Notes: generated by a model from the letters alone, not told the origin. A stretch of 50,565 nt of DNA from Chitinophagaceae bacterium (GCA_007695095.1 REEL01000115.1:1-50565), one strand, 5' to 3'; counted from the stretch's first letter, positions 1 to 8,954 are shown. Translations and numbers: made by a program.

Positions 1-5
1 TATCC

Positions 6-30
6 TAAAAAGGGTAGCCGCTTTTTTTTA
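6..30 (+). terminator. Probable intrinsic terminator of a gene left of the window
   Basis: A short A-rich/GG arm (about 7-14) can pair with CC and CTTTTT (about 18-26), leaving a TAG loop and one bulged G, and the right arm runs into a nine-T tract. It has the form of a weak Rho-independent terminator. No coding sequence precedes it in the window, so the gene it serves is not visible. Confidence 0.4.
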
Positions 31-72
31 TGTACAAACAAGAATTAGTAAAAAAATAAATACGATGAGTCG

Positions 73-100
73 TTTGATAAAACACTATTTTGTAGTTTTG
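73..100 (+). promoter_or_regulatory. Candidate promoter for the first PorP/SprF gene
   Basis: TTTG at 73-76 and TAGTTTTG at 93-100 match the Bacteroidota -33 and -7 elements. The 16-nt spacing is one short of the usual 17-23. If used, it gives a 5' untranslated region of about 145 nt before the start at 251. The rest of 101-250 is AT-rich with no other recognisable element. Confidence 0.35.
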
Positions 101-250
101 ATAAATTTTTGGAAAAAAACTTGACAATTCAAAAAATGGATTTTAATTTACTAATGTTTCAGGCAAGAATTGCAAGCAGAAACAAAACAAACTTTTTAAG
201 ATTAGCCTCATTTAAAGTTTAAGTTTTATTCACATTAAAAAACTTATATT

Positions 251-1195
251 ATGCTTAAGAAATCATTATTAATTCTCGGATTGGTTTTTACTTATTTTTC
301 ATTTCCAACCTTTGGTCAGCAGGACCCCCAGTACAGTATGTACATGTTTAATGGTATGTCTATTAATCCGGCATATGCAGGAAGCAGGGAAAAAATAAGT
401 TTGACAGCATTGTACCGTCATCAGTGGTCAGGCATGGATGGTGCACCAAGAACAATTTCATTTAACGCACACTCGCCATTATTGAATGATAGAATAGGGT
501 TAGGTTTAAGTGTTGTAAATGACAGAATAGGAGTAACTAATACTAATCATATTAATGGAGCTTATGCTTACAGGCTGCCAACTGATATAGGTCGATTGTC
601 ATTTGGTATACAAGGTGGATTTTCTCACTATAATTCAAGATGGTCAGATTTAGTATTGAATGATGCAGGAGATAATAATTTTAGTTCAAATTCTCCCAAC
701 TTATTTTTACCTAACTTCGGGTTTGGAATATATCTTTATGATCACAACAGGTATTATGTAGGAGTCTCAGCTCCTCAATTACTAAATAACAGCTTAAATG
801 AAAGCTTAAGTTTAGAAGGTACAAATAATGTAGCCCGTCAGTTTAAGCACTATTTTTTCACAGCCGGATATGTTGCAAAGCTTAATGAATTTATGAAATT
901 CAAACCATCAGTATTGCTAAAGTATGTACATGGTGCTCCATTGCAAGCTGATTTTAATGCAAGTCTATTGTTTTATGACGCATTGTGGGTTGGAGCTTCA
1001 TACAGAACAGGTGATTCGTTTGTCTTCATGGTTGAATACTACTTCGGAGAAAGATTTAGAGCAGGATATGCTTACGATTATACTATAACTGAATTGAATA
1101 ATTACACTTCAGGTTCACACGAAATAATGATAGGCTATGAATTTAGTCTGGATAAAGATGCTTACCTCACTCCGAGAAGAATATCATACTTCTAG
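251..1195 (+). CDS. PorP/SprF family type IX secretion membrane protein
   Basis: 314 residues. A signal peptide (hydrophobic residues about 5-20) ends in FGQ, followed by the family's N-terminal signature QDPQYSMYMFN and NPAYAGS. The rest is rich in aromatic, alternating-polarity segments expected of an outer-membrane beta-barrel, ending in an aromatic residue. PorP/SprF proteins act at the outer membrane with the T9SS; some are needed to export or attach specific type B cargo such as SprB. No cargo gene is adjacent inside the window: the upstream 250 nt are non-coding and the downstream gene converges on it, so this copy looks singly transcribed or is the last gene of an operon cut by the edge. 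Family assignment is firm; the specific partner is unknown. Confidence 0.9.
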   Translation: MLKKSLLILGLVFTYFSFPTFGQQDPQYSMYMFNGMSINPAYAGSREKISLTALYRHQWSGMDGAPRTISFNAHSPLLNDRIGLGLSVVNDRIGVTNTNHINGAYAYRLPTDIGRLSFGIQGGFSHYNSRWSDLVLNDAGDNNFSSNSPNLFLPNFGFGIYLYDHNRYYVGVSAPQLLNNSLNESLSLEGTNNVARQFKHYFFTAGYVAKLNEFMKFKPSVLLKYVHGAPLQADFNASLLFYDALWVGASYRTGDSFVFMVEYYFGERFRAGYAYDYTITELNNYTSGSHEIMIGYEFSLDKDAYLTPRRISYF

Positions 1196-1217
1196 AGGTA
1201 CTTAAGCAAATGAGGCT

Positions 1218-1249
1218 GATAAGAGCCCGGTGAAAACCGGGCTCTTATC
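1218..1249. terminator. Bidirectional hairpin terminator between convergent genes
   Basis: A perfect 13-bp GC-rich stem (1218-1230 with 1237-1249) encloses a six-base loop TGAAAA, followed by G and TTTT on the plus strand. The right arm overlaps the stop codon of the minus-strand gene at 1245, so the hairpin probably ends transcription from both sides, more convincingly for the plus-strand gene. Confidence 0.8.
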
Positions 1250-2219
1250 GTTTTAAGTCAAAGTAATACGTGATTTTTTCTTTAAATTCTTCTGCTAATG
1301 CTTCATTTGTTTCCCAATTAAATTTTACTGCATAGTTTTCTTCAACAAATTTAACTGCAATATCACTATCATTTAAAGTACCTATTTCTCTTATTGCCTG
1401 ACTAAATAAATCCATATTTCCGTTAAAAAGCACTTTCGAATAGGTAAATCTATCGTTTAAGTCAAAGATATCTTTTAAAGACTCAAATCTTTTCATTCCA
1501 CTACCTGATTTTTTTTTGTCTTGATTACTACCTCCGGAAGTTAACTTGTCATGTATAGATAAAGGGATGTCTTTTCCACTTAATAAATGTGTGGTATTGC
1601 CCTTGTTTTTATCTGACTCCTTTTTGATATTATCTGTTTCTTTATCTTTTTCTAAGAAAACTTCCTGCTTTTCAGGAATTTCATTTTCTGTTAGATCAGA
1701 ACCTTTTTTATCTGAATCTAAACTCTCATTAATTTCAGTGTCTTTTTTTTCATCCTCAAAACCTTCCTTTACGTCTTTTTCTTTCTGTGAGATATTACCC
1801 GTTAAAACTGAATCAATTTCAATCTCATTATCTTTTTTCTCATCAATATTATCTGAATTTTTCTCTTCATTATCTCTTTGAGTGTTTAATTGTGACTCGG
1901 GTTTTGATTTTTCTGCGGAGTTCACTTCCGGAGTTTTTGAGTCTTCATGTGAAACATCAGAAGTTGATTCTTCTGTTTTTTTAAATGAATTATCTGTAAG
2001 TAGATTTTCAACTTTATCTTCAGTTTCAATACTACCGGATAAATCTTGACTTGCAATTGATTCCAGAAGGTTTGATTGTTCACTTAAGTTTTTCAAATAG
2101 GCGTTAAACAAATCTATTTCAACTGAATCAGGAATATCATCAGTAGAAATATTTTGATTTAAATTTTGAAGTTTTTTTAAAATTTTTTCAATTCTGTTGT
2201 GAATATCTTGCTTATTCAT
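1245..2219 (-). CDS. Charged low-complexity protein with conserved C-terminal domain, function unknown
   Basis: 324 residues in three parts: an N-terminal predicted helical segment (about 1-60) beginning MNKQDIHNRIEKILKKLQNL; a long Glu/Lys/Asp/Ser-rich low-complexity stretch (about 61-235) likely to be disordered; and a compact C-terminal segment (about 240-324) with SLKDIFDLNDRFTYSKVLFN. That last motif resembles a domain I associate with conserved uncharacterised Bacteroidota proteins (consensus like LNDRFRFxRELF). There is no signal peptide or membrane segment, so it is probably cytoplasmic. It is transcribed away from thymidine kinase. The biased composition makes the opposite strand open over several hundred bases, but that is a by-product. 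Function is not known. Confidence 0.75.
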   Translation of the reverse strand: MNKQDIHNRIEKILKKLQNLNQNISTDDIPDSVEIDLFNAYLKNLSEQSNLLESIASQDLSGSIETEDKVENLLTDNSFKKTEESTSDVSHEDSKTPEVNSAEKSKPESQLNTQRDNEEKNSDNIDEKKDNEIEIDSVLTGNISQKEKDVKEGFEDEKKDTEINESLDSDKKGSDLTENEIPEKQEVFLEKDKETDNIKKESDKNKGNTTHLLSGKDIPLSIHDKLTSGGSNQDKKKSGSGMKRFESLKDIFDLNDRFTYSKVLFNGNMDLFSQAIREIGTLNDSDIAVKFVEENYAVKFNWETNEALAEEFKEKITYYFDLKR

Positions 2220-2330
2220 TTTTTAAAATTAATTTTATGCAAAGAGAACGAGGTATTTTTTTTATTAATTGTTTAAACTTAATACCTTCATATTTTTTTT
2301 CCAAAGAAAAAGAAAACTAATTAATATTAT

Positions 2331-2909
2331 ATGTTTATTGAGCCTTCAAGCAAAGGTACTAAAAGAGGATGGATAGAAGTTATATGTGGCTCTATGTTTT
2401 CCGGAAAAACCGAAGAATTAATCAGACGACTCAGACGCGCTCAAATTGCAAATTTGAAGGTAGAGATTTTTAAGCCTTTGGTAGACGACCGCTATCATGA
2501 AAGTGATATAGTTTCTCATAACCAAAATACCATTCATTCGACACCCATTAGTCATTCAGAAAATATTTTACTTTTCGCGGATAAATTTATTGATGTAATA
2601 GGAATTGATGAAGCACAATTTTTTGATGATGGTATAGTCGGTGTATGTGAAAAGCTGGCTTTAAGCGGATCCAGGATTGTGGTTGCAGGTTTGGATATGG
2701 ATTTTGCAGGAAAGCCGTTTGGCCCTATTCCCGATTTACTGGCTATTGCAGATTATATTACTAAAGTGCATGCGATATGCAATGTATGTGGAGAGATTGC
2801 AAACTATTCTTACAGAAAAACATCAGAAACAGGGCAATTCCTTCTTGGAGAGAAGGATCTTTATGAACCCAGATGCAGAAAATGTTTTTTTGATATAGAA
2901 AAAAAATAG
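2331..2909 (+). CDS. tdk: Thymidine kinase (type II)
   Basis: 192 residues, the usual length for bacterial type II thymidine kinases. It phosphorylates thymidine to dTMP with ATP in the nucleotide salvage pathway. The phosphate-binding loop is GSMFSGKT (residues 20-27), the catalytic glutamate is in IDEAQFF (E94), and a structural zinc site is visible as CNVC plus a second CRKC pair near the C-terminus. A type II lasso region precedes the second Cys pair (about TSETGQ). The gene stands alone between the divergent low-complexity gene and the downstream T9SS cargo gene; no terminator is evident after it. Assignment is secure. Confidence 0.97.
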   Translation: MFIEPSSKGTKRGWIEVICGSMFSGKTEELIRRLRRAQIANLKVEIFKPLVDDRYHESDIVSHNQNTIHSTPISHSENILLFADKFIDVIGIDEAQFFDDGIVGVCEKLALSGSRIVVAGLDMDFAGKPFGPIPDLLAIADYITKVHAICNVCGEIANYSYRKTSETGQFLLGEKDLYEPRCRKCFFDIEKK

Positions 2910-2917
2910 CCTCTCTC

Positions 2918-2948
2918 TTTGAAAGTGACTAACAATGTATTAGTTTTG
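2918..2948 (+). promoter_or_regulatory. Strong Bacteroidota-type promoter for the PKD cargo gene
   Basis: TTTG (2918-2921), exactly 19 nt, then TAGTTTTG (2941-2948) matches both consensus elements of the primary Bacteroidota sigma factor with ideal spacing. Transcription should begin near 2952, leaving about 50 nt of leader before the start at 3005. The -33 element lies just 9 nt past the tdk stop codon. Confidence 0.7.
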
Positions 2949-3004
2949 TTATTGGTTATTTAATAATTGCTTAAATAAAAATTTAAATTCAAAAGCACTA
3001 ACGT

Positions 3005-4963
3005 ATGAGAAAGTCAATCTTATTAATGATTGGAATTGTAATATGCAATTTCAGTTTTGGGCAAAATGCAGCAGATGCATTTAAAGTTCCCGCGGACAGA
3101 AAAGTAAATTCTGCCGAATTTCAACAAATTAAAGATCAGTATAAAAATACCGATCAACAAGGACAGCGTTCTACTGTAAGCTTTTACGTAGATTATGATG
3201 AGGCTGATGCACTTCACGCTGCAGAAGTAGGAGGAGATTATAACAGATTTATTTGGGGTCTTAATCGTGATTTTGCTACTACATCTACCAGTAACGATGA
3301 TAATTTTACGGTAAGATGGGGAGCTATTACTTTTAAAGATCTTTATGATTATACTACTGATATAAGTTACCCATATGATATTTCAGAAGTAACAATTGAT
3401 TCAGTATTTTTCGTTTTTAACCATGAAAGAGCAGCTAATGCTACTTCTGATGACACTATTAAAATATCTATTTTTCAATTAGCTACGAATGCTTCCGGCA
3501 TTACTAGTTCTAATGGCTTGGTTATTTCAAATACAATTCTTTGGGATACATTGTTAATTACAGATCAAAACCTTTCACCACAGGACCAATTAGCTGTAGC
3601 AGGTGTTCCTGTTGGCTTGACCCTCCCTCCCGGTGTGAAATATGGTGTTTTAGTCGATTTCTTTGGAGATAAAGAAAATGAGTTTAATTTACTTGCCGGC
3701 TTTAATGATATTTGTAGCGATAATTGTGCTGCAACTAACAGTATATTTGAAGATAACAGCTGGTATTATCACAATATCGCTCAGGGTGAAAATGCTCCTT
3801 ATACTACCATTAATGGTATTAACTCAGTCGTTATTCCATGTGTAACTCAAGGACAGGGCCCAATTTCTCCGGAGGATTGTGAGTTATTTTATATCCAAAA
3901 TTGGTCTGTATGGACAAGAGTTACTTTAGATGTAGATTTTGCTGTAGAAGCATTTGCCGATAAGCCTGTAGCTTGTCCGGGTGAATTTGTTCAATTAGGA
4001 GCTACTGTTTTTGCGGGAGAAGCACCTTTTTCATTTGATTGGTCAGGACCAAATATCGTAGGACCTAATGATCAGCAAACGATTAATATAGAGCCTACTA
4101 CTACTTCCACCTATACATTAACAGTTACTGATAATGCCGGAGATGTAGTTACTTCTGAAGTAACTGTTGAAGTTGCAGGTATAACTGTTAACCTTGCAGT
4201 TTCCGGTGGTGCTACTGAAATTAATTGTGGAGATGTAGTTAATTTATTAGCTACTTCTACCGGAAGCACGTCAGGTGTAAGCTATACTTGGAGAAAAAAC
4301 AATGTTGTTCAAACTGATGTTACAGGTGGACAATTTACAGGAGCAGGAATAGGCTCTTATCAGGTAACTGCAACTAATAATGCAGGCTGTACTTCTTCTG
4401 CATCAGTAACTATTACAGATGGTGTAAATCAGGAAGCTGATTTTGAATGGACAACTCCTGCAGTTGCTACTAAGCCTGTATCATTTACCAATTTATCTAC
4501 TGAGAAATCAGGTTGGAATTGGGAATGGAACTTTGGTGACGGATCAGGAAATACTTCAGCACAAGAAAATCCAACATATACTTATCCAAGTCAAGGGAAT
4601 TATGTTGTTGTTTTAACAGCTATTCAAGATGGAAACTCTGATTGTATAAGAGAAAGAAGCCGTTCAGTAGAAGTACAAACTGCAAATAACATAGCAGATG
4701 TAGCTAATGATGGCGTTTTAATTGAATTATACCCGAATCCATCAAATGGTGAAATGCAATTAAACCTTTCTGCCTTCAATAATGAAGATGTTAAAGTAAG
4801 TCTTTACACTTTAGACGGAAGAAAAGTTTATAATAACGTTATTAAAAACGTAACTGATTACAAGTCTAACTTAGACCTGGTTAATTTAGAAAATGGAATT
4901 TATTTCATTTCTATAGAAACTGCTGATAGTCAGTATCAGAGCAGAGTCGTTATTATGAAGTAA
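3005..4963 (+). CDS. Secreted PKD-domain protein with type A T9SS sorting domain
   Basis: 652 residues. A signal peptide (about 1-19, ending FGQ) directs Sec export. An N-terminal region of about 300 residues, with no family I recognise, is followed by an Ig-like segment (about 323-390), a second Ig-like segment (about 395-470), and a PKD domain (about 475-560) with the typical WNFGDG motif. The end is a type A T9SS sorting domain starting ELYPNPSNG, with LDGRKV and ENGIYFISI, so the protein should cross the outer membrane by the T9SS and stay on the surface or be released. It has its own consensus promoter and a strong terminator, hence a single-gene unit. The substrate or binding partner cannot be told from sequence. 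Confidence 0.88.
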   Translation: MRKSILLMIGIVICNFSFGQNAADAFKVPADRKVNSAEFQQIKDQYKNTDQQGQRSTVSFYVDYDEADALHAAEVGGDYNRFIWGLNRDFATTSTSNDDNFTVRWGAITFKDLYDYTTDISYPYDISEVTIDSVFFVFNHERAANATSDDTIKISIFQLATNASGITSSNGLVISNTILWDTLLITDQNLSPQDQLAVAGVPVGLTLPPGVKYGVLVDFFGDKENEFNLLAGFNDICSDNCAATNSIFEDNSWYYHNIAQGENAPYTTINGINSVVIPCVTQGQGPISPEDCELFYIQNWSVWTRVTLDVDFAVEAFADKPVACPGEFVQLGATVFAGEAPFSFDWSGPNIVGPNDQQTINIEPTTTSTYTLTVTDNAGDVVTSEVTVEVAGITVNLAVSGGATEINCGDVVNLLATSTGSTSGVSYTWRKNNVVQTDVTGGQFTGAGIGSYQVTATNNAGCTSSASVTITDGVNQEADFEWTTPAVATKPVSFTNLSTEKSGWNWEWNFGDGSGNTSAQENPTYTYPSQGNYVVVLTAIQDGNSDCIRERSRSVEVQTANNIADVANDGVLIELYPNPSNGEMQLNLSAFNNEDVKVSLYTLDGRKVYNNVIKNVTDYKSNLDLVNLENGIYFISIETADSQYQSRVVIMK

Positions 4964-4987
4964 TTTACTTTTCAATATATTATACAG

Positions 4988-5010
4988 AAGCCCGGGAAAT
5001 TCCCGGGCTT
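4988..5010 (+). terminator. Intrinsic terminator after the PKD cargo gene
   Basis: A 9-bp stem with a CCCGGG core (4988-4996 with 5002-5010) and an AAATT loop is followed by TTTGTTTTT. It lies 25 nt after the stop codon at 4963. One of the clearest Rho-independent terminators in the window. Confidence 0.88.
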
Positions 5011-5098
5011 TTTGTTTTTAAACCTTTAGTATAGCCTTACGTATAAATGTATCTTGTTATTACTAAGTTATGTTTTGAAAATAGTAGTAAACCAAATT

Positions 5099-6049
5099 AT
5101 GTATTCTCTCAGATTTATAATTTTAATAGTTTTTCTTTCTTTACAGCATTGTCTGGCTAAAGAATTGTCTGATATTTTTAAAATTGAAGGTCAATTTACT
5201 GAGTTACCAATAAATAAAGACATTTACTTTTACTTATACTCTTATAATGGTAATCAAAGAGAGGTACTAGATAGTGTTAAAGTTTTAAAGAGTGGTGCTT
5301 TTACATTAAAAATAGAAAAAGAATTAGAACCCGGTATCTATGAAGTGTCGTTAAACAATGCTTTATTTGCCTCAATAATACTAACAGGTAAAGAAGAAAG
5401 CTTACAGCTGGAAGCTTCTTATATGCAGTGGCAAACCGGTTATATTCAACCCGGTTCTTCAAAAGAGAATGAATTACTTAAACTTTTAAGAGAGTTAGTT
5501 GCACACAGAAATAGTCAATTGAACAGAGTGCGCCAAAATATAGAAGCACTATATACAACAGATCCATTTTATAACACAAAGCGAAATAGCTTTTTGGAAG
5601 AAGAGCAAAAAGTTTTATCGATTTATAATGTTCAAATTAATCGTTTAAAAGGATTTTATAGAGATACTTATACTGCCGAAGTTATTTGTCCATTTTATAT
5701 AGAACCGGTGTTAAGTGACTTTCCTGAATTAGCTGAAAAGTTTGATAATGAGAAAGCTTTTTTAAACCGGCATTACTTTTTTTATATTGATTTTACAGAT
5801 AACAGAAAAATTCAAAGTCCTTTATTTTATGAAAAAGTCCATAGATATTTCGAACAATATACTCATCCTACCTTATTGGGATACAAGTCCGGTTTAGAAT
5901 ATTTATTATCATTAAGTAGTGAAAATGAAAATGCAAGAAATGCTGTACTTGAAATTTCAAAAAGCTATTTTGAAAATACCGACCAAAGTGATTTATGGTC
6001 TAAGATTTATGAAAAACTAAGCGAACAACATATTTCAATAAGCAAGTAA
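5099..6049 (+). CDS. Secreted DUF4369-like envelope protein without a thioredoxin domain
   Basis: 316 residues from the ATG at 5099, which opens directly into a signal peptide (MYSLRFIILIVFLSLQHC). An upstream in-frame ATG at 5054 would add 15 residues and blur the signal, so I prefer 5099. A cysteine follows LQH, but this is a poor lipobox and lipoprotein status is uncertain. Residues about 30-115 have the layout of DUF4369, the beta-sandwich that usually precedes a thioredoxin domain in Bacteroidota periplasmic disulfide proteins: GQF, then DSVKV, GAFTLKI, PGIYEVSL. The remaining about 200 residues are mostly helical and charged, and no CxxC thioredoxin motif is present. The 3' end overlaps the convergent dehydrogenase gene by 15 nt. 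Function unknown; family call is moderate. Confidence 0.6.
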   Translation: MYSLRFIILIVFLSLQHCLAKELSDIFKIEGQFTELPINKDIYFYLYSYNGNQREVLDSVKVLKSGAFTLKIEKELEPGIYEVSLNNALFASIILTGKEESLQLEASYMQWQTGYIQPGSSKENELLKLLRELVAHRNSQLNRVRQNIEALYTTDPFYNTKRNSFLEEEQKVLSIYNVQINRLKGFYRDTYTAEVICPFYIEPVLSDFPELAEKFDNEKAFLNRHYFFYIDFTDNRKIQSPLFYEKVHRYFEQYTHPTLLGYKSGLEYLLSLSSENENARNAVLEISKSYFENTDQSDLWSKIYEKLSEQHISISK

Positions 6050-8026
6050 GCTTAGCAAAGCTTTTTCAAAACGTTTTTTCGGTAAAAAGTTTTCTTCCAA
6101 TATATTATTAAAAGGCACGGGAGTGTCCAATCCTCCGACTCTTAAAACAGGACCATCCAGATACGTAAATAAATGTTCATTAATTAATGCACTGATTTCT
6201 GCGCCAATTCCACCGGTCAGAGTATCTTCATGTAGAATAATTGCTTTCCCGGTTTTTATGACACTTTTTTTAATTTCTTCCCAATCAAATGGCAACAAAC
6301 TTCTTAAGTCGATGATTTCTACATCTTCAATGTTATTCTGGTTTACTGTTTCTAATGCCCATGAAACACCTTTGCCATAAGTGATGATACTGATGCTACT
6401 ACCCGATTTTACTACTTTAGCTTTTCCGATAGGGGTAGTATAATATCCTAAGGGAACTTTAGCTGAAAGACTCCTGTATAAAGCTTTATGTTCAAAATAC
6501 ATTACAGGGTTCGGGTCTTCAAAAGCTGAGAGTAAAAGACCTTTGGCATCTTCCGGATTTGACGGATAGAGTATTTTCAGACCGGGTGTATGAAAGAACC
6601 AGGCTTCATTTGACTGAGAATGAAAAGGGCCGGCACCTACACCTGCACCCGTAGGCATTCTGATTACAACGTCAGCGTTTTGCCCCCAGCGATAATGTAC
6701 TTTTGCCAGATTGTTTACTATAGGGTTAAATCCGCTGGAAACAAAGTCTGCAAATTGCATTTCAATCATAGACTTCATTTTCATGATTGAGAGGCCTAAA
6801 CCGGCTCCAATGATGCCTGATTCGCAAATAGGAGTGTTTCTGACTCTATCCTTGCCATATTTTTCCAGAAATCCATCAGTTATTTTAAATACACCACCAT
6901 ATTCAGCAATGTCCTGACCCATTAATACCAGATTTTTATGTTTTTTCATAGCCTCATTTAATCCGTCTGAGACAGCATCTATAAAACGCATTTCCTTGGT
7001 ATTGCTTGCTGATGTTTTTACTTCTTTATAGTCAAATGGTTTAAACAAGTCATTTATTTCCTTTTGGGTATTCGCTTTTTCAATAGCAGGAGTACTATAT
7101 GCTTCTTTCCAATTTTTATCTATTTCCGATGCAATTTCATCATGAATTTCTTTTTTTAACTCGTCTGATAGTATATTCTTTTTAATTAAGAAGTTTTCAT
7201 AATTAGTGACAGGGTCTTTTTTTGTCCATTGCTCTAAAAGTTCTTTAGGTACATATTTTACTCCTGAAGCTTCCTCGTGCCCCCGCATTCGAAAAGTCAT
7301 ACATTCAATTAATACAGGTCTTGGATTTTTTCTTAAGTCTTTTGCAAAAGCATCTATTGTTTTGTAAACTTCTAAAATATTATTACCGTCTATTGTTTTA
7401 GCTTCCATTCCATAACCAATTCCTCTGTCAGCCAATTGCTTGCATTTATATTGCTCTATAGATGGTGTGGATAAGCCATAACCATTATTTTCAATAACAA
7501 AAATAACAGGCAGATCCCAAACAGAAGCTATATTTAAAGCTTCATGAAAATCCCCTTCGCTGGTTCCACCTTCGCCGGTATAAGCTAAAGTAACTTTTGG
7601 GTTTTTGTTTATTTTATTGGCCAAAGCAATACCATTCGCAACACATAATTGTGGACCCAGGTGAGAAATCATTCCTGTAATATGGTACTGATTTGTGCCA
7701 AAATGAAAACTTCTGTCACGACCTTTTGTAAATCCATCTTCTTTGCCCTGAAACTGAAGAAAGAGTTTTTTTAAGGGAACATTTCTGGCGGTGAAGACAC
7801 CCAGATTTCTATGAAGTGGGAGTATGTATTCATCTTCTTCTAAAGCCAAAGTACTTGCTGTTGCAATTGCTTCCTGACCTATACCTGAAAACCACTTTGA
7901 AACTTTACCCTGACGCAGAAGAATCAGCATTTTTTCTTCTATTTTTCGAGGTTTTAGGATTGCCTTATACAATTTAATCAGCTGTTCATTATCAAATTCA
8001 TCTATGTTGTAATCTATTTCCGGCAT
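6035..8026 (-). CDS. Fused alpha/beta E1 component of a 2-oxoacid dehydrogenase
   Basis: 663 residues, equal to an E1 alpha subunit (about 1-320) joined to an E1 beta subunit (about 343-663). The alpha half carries the thiamine diphosphate/Mg motif GEGGTSEGD (from residue 151) ending in ENNGYG; the beta half carries GQDIAEYGG and RMPTGAGVGAGPFHSQS. Such E1 enzymes decarboxylate pyruvate or branched-chain 2-oxoacids and pass the acyl group to the lipoyl E2. The fused form is common in Bacteroidota and usually annotated as 2-oxoisovalerate-type; sequence alone does not settle the substrate. No E2 or E3 gene is nearby, so partners must be encoded elsewhere. It is transcribed divergently from the WbqC-like gene and overlaps the convergent gene at its 3' end. 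Confidence 0.93.
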   Translation of the reverse strand: MPEIDYNIDEFDNEQLIKLYKAILKPRKIEEKMLILLRQGKVSKWFSGIGQEAIATASTLALEEDEYILPLHRNLGVFTARNVPLKKLFLQFQGKEDGFTKGRDRSFHFGTNQYHITGMISHLGPQLCVANGIALANKINKNPKVTLAYTGEGGTSEGDFHEALNIASVWDLPVIFVIENNGYGLSTPSIEQYKCKQLADRGIGYGMEAKTIDGNNILEVYKTIDAFAKDLRKNPRPVLIECMTFRMRGHEEASGVKYVPKELLEQWTKKDPVTNYENFLIKKNILSDELKKEIHDEIASEIDKNWKEAYSTPAIEKANTQKEINDLFKPFDYKEVKTSASNTKEMRFIDAVSDGLNEAMKKHKNLVLMGQDIAEYGGVFKITDGFLEKYGKDRVRNTPICESGIIGAGLGLSIMKMKSMIEMQFADFVSSGFNPIVNNLAKVHYRWGQNADVVIRMPTGAGVGAGPFHSQSNEAWFFHTPGLKILYPSNPEDAKGLLLSAFEDPNPVMYFEHKALYRSLSAKVPLGYYTTPIGKAKVVKSGSSISIITYGKGVSWALETVNQNNIEDVEIIDLRSLLPFDWEEIKKSVIKTGKAIILHEDTLTGGIGAEISALINEHLFTYLDGPVLRVGGLDTPVPFNNILEENFLPKKRFEKALLSLLAY

Positions 8027-8039
8027 TCTTTTTTTTTAG

Positions 8040-8047
8040 CAAAGGTA
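8040..8047 (-). promoter_or_regulatory. Candidate -7 element for the E1 dehydrogenase gene
   Basis: Read on the minus strand this is TACCTTTG, an exact TAnnTTTG, 13 nt upstream of the start codon at 8026. No clear TTG was found at the expected -33 distance, so the assignment is tentative. The predicted leader is only a few nucleotides. Confidence 0.4.
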
Positions 8048-8144
8048 AGGGAAAAATTTATTTGGATTTATGAATTCAGTATCATTAAAAACTGAGCCTT
8101 CAGAATAAGAATTTTTATGGAGCCAATTTTTTATTCTCATGTTG

Positions 8145-8152
8145 TATCTTTG
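8145..8152 (+). promoter_or_regulatory. Candidate -7 element placing transcription start at the WbqC gene start
   Basis: TATCTTTG ends 5 nt before the ATG at 8158. With the usual distance from the -7 element to the start of transcription, the mRNA would begin at or within a few bases of the ATG. The -33 element is not obvious. Confidence 0.45.
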
Positions 8153-8157
8153 CCGGA

Positions 8158-8814
8158 ATGTTATTACTGAATTTATACTACTTACCCCCTATAGAGTGGT
8201 TCGCTTACTATGTTAATGCTGAAAGTATTTATATAGAGGCTTGTGAAAACTATCAAAAAAGAAGTTTTAGAAACAGGTGTTATATTACAGGGGCAGATGG
8301 AGTACAACGATTAAGTATACCCTTAATGAGTGGGAAGCACAGCAGAAAAATGTACAAGGAGGTTGAAATTTCTTATTCAGAAAAATGGGTTAGAGATCAT
8401 TGGAAAAGTTTATGTACTTCTTATAGAAGCTCCCCTTATTTTGAGTATTATGAGTCTCAGTTTAGTGTGTTTTACAAGGAGGATGGCTATAAAAGTTTAT
8501 TCTCTCTGAATTCAGACTTATTAAGTTTGTTGTTGAAGATTTTAAAGATTGATAAAAAGCATATTTTTACAGAAAGTTACAAGAATAATTACCCTGATGA
8601 ATATTCTGACTTAAGAGAAAAGATAAATCCTGTTGAGTTTAAAAAGAAAATTGTGAAAAAAGGTGATAGTAAACCATATTATCAGGTATTTAATGATAGA
8701 AATGGTTTTGTACCGGACTTATCCATAGTAGATTTAATTTTTAATGAGGGACCATCAGCCATACAGTATTTGAAATCATATCCGGTCTCGAAATTAAAAT
8801 TGAATAACAGTTAA
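8158..8814 (+). CDS. WbqC family protein
   Basis: 218 residues, slightly short of or equal to typical WbqC-like proteins in Bacteroidota. The N-terminal pattern LYYLPPIEWFAYY, then YQKRSFRNRCYI and a LSIPL segment, is the family signature (the canonical form begins with a tyrosine-proline rich strand and a conserved asparagine-arginine pair). The family is linked by gene neighbourhood to surface polysaccharide synthesis, but its reaction is not established. There is no signal peptide, so the protein is cytoplasmic. No polysaccharide genes adjoin it here. The ATG at 8158 is fixed by the start motif and by the -7 promoter element immediately upstream. Confidence 0.85.
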   Translation: MLLLNLYYLPPIEWFAYYVNAESIYIEACENYQKRSFRNRCYITGADGVQRLSIPLMSGKHSRKMYKEVEISYSEKWVRDHWKSLCTSYRSSPYFEYYESQFSVFYKEDGYKSLFSLNSDLLSLLLKILKIDKKHIFTESYKNNYPDEYSDLREKINPVEFKKKIVKKGDSKPYYQVFNDRNGFVPDLSIVDLIFNEGPSAIQYLKSYPVSKLKLNNS

Positions 8815-8870
8815 TTATGAAATTCAAAATTGTTTGTATTTTAATGAAGTTTAAGCAGTTTAAAAAATGT

Positions 8871-8878
8871 TAAATTTG
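8871..8878 (+). promoter_or_regulatory. Candidate -7 element for the two-gene cargo operon
   Basis: TAAATTTG fits TAnnTTTG and would give a leader of about 70 nt before the start at 8955. No TTG lies at the usual spacing upstream. The surrounding 8815-8954 gap has only this element and no other gene. Confidence 0.35.
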
Positions 8879-8954
8879 TAATCTAAATCTTAAAACTAAC
8901 TTAACAGCAGATTAAAAAAATCGCTGAAACTATTGACTAACTTGCACCCAAATT

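Noticed and set aside
1546-1984. Open frames on the plus strand opposite the low-complexity gene, rich in Ser, Phe and Leu
   Set aside because: They mirror the Glu/Lys/Ser codon bias of the minus-strand gene; composition, lack of a start region and lack of any family make them antisense artefacts.
5054-5098. Longer N-terminus for the DUF4369-like protein
   Set aside because: The extra 15 residues would precede an already complete signal peptide; the ATG at 5099 is more plausible.
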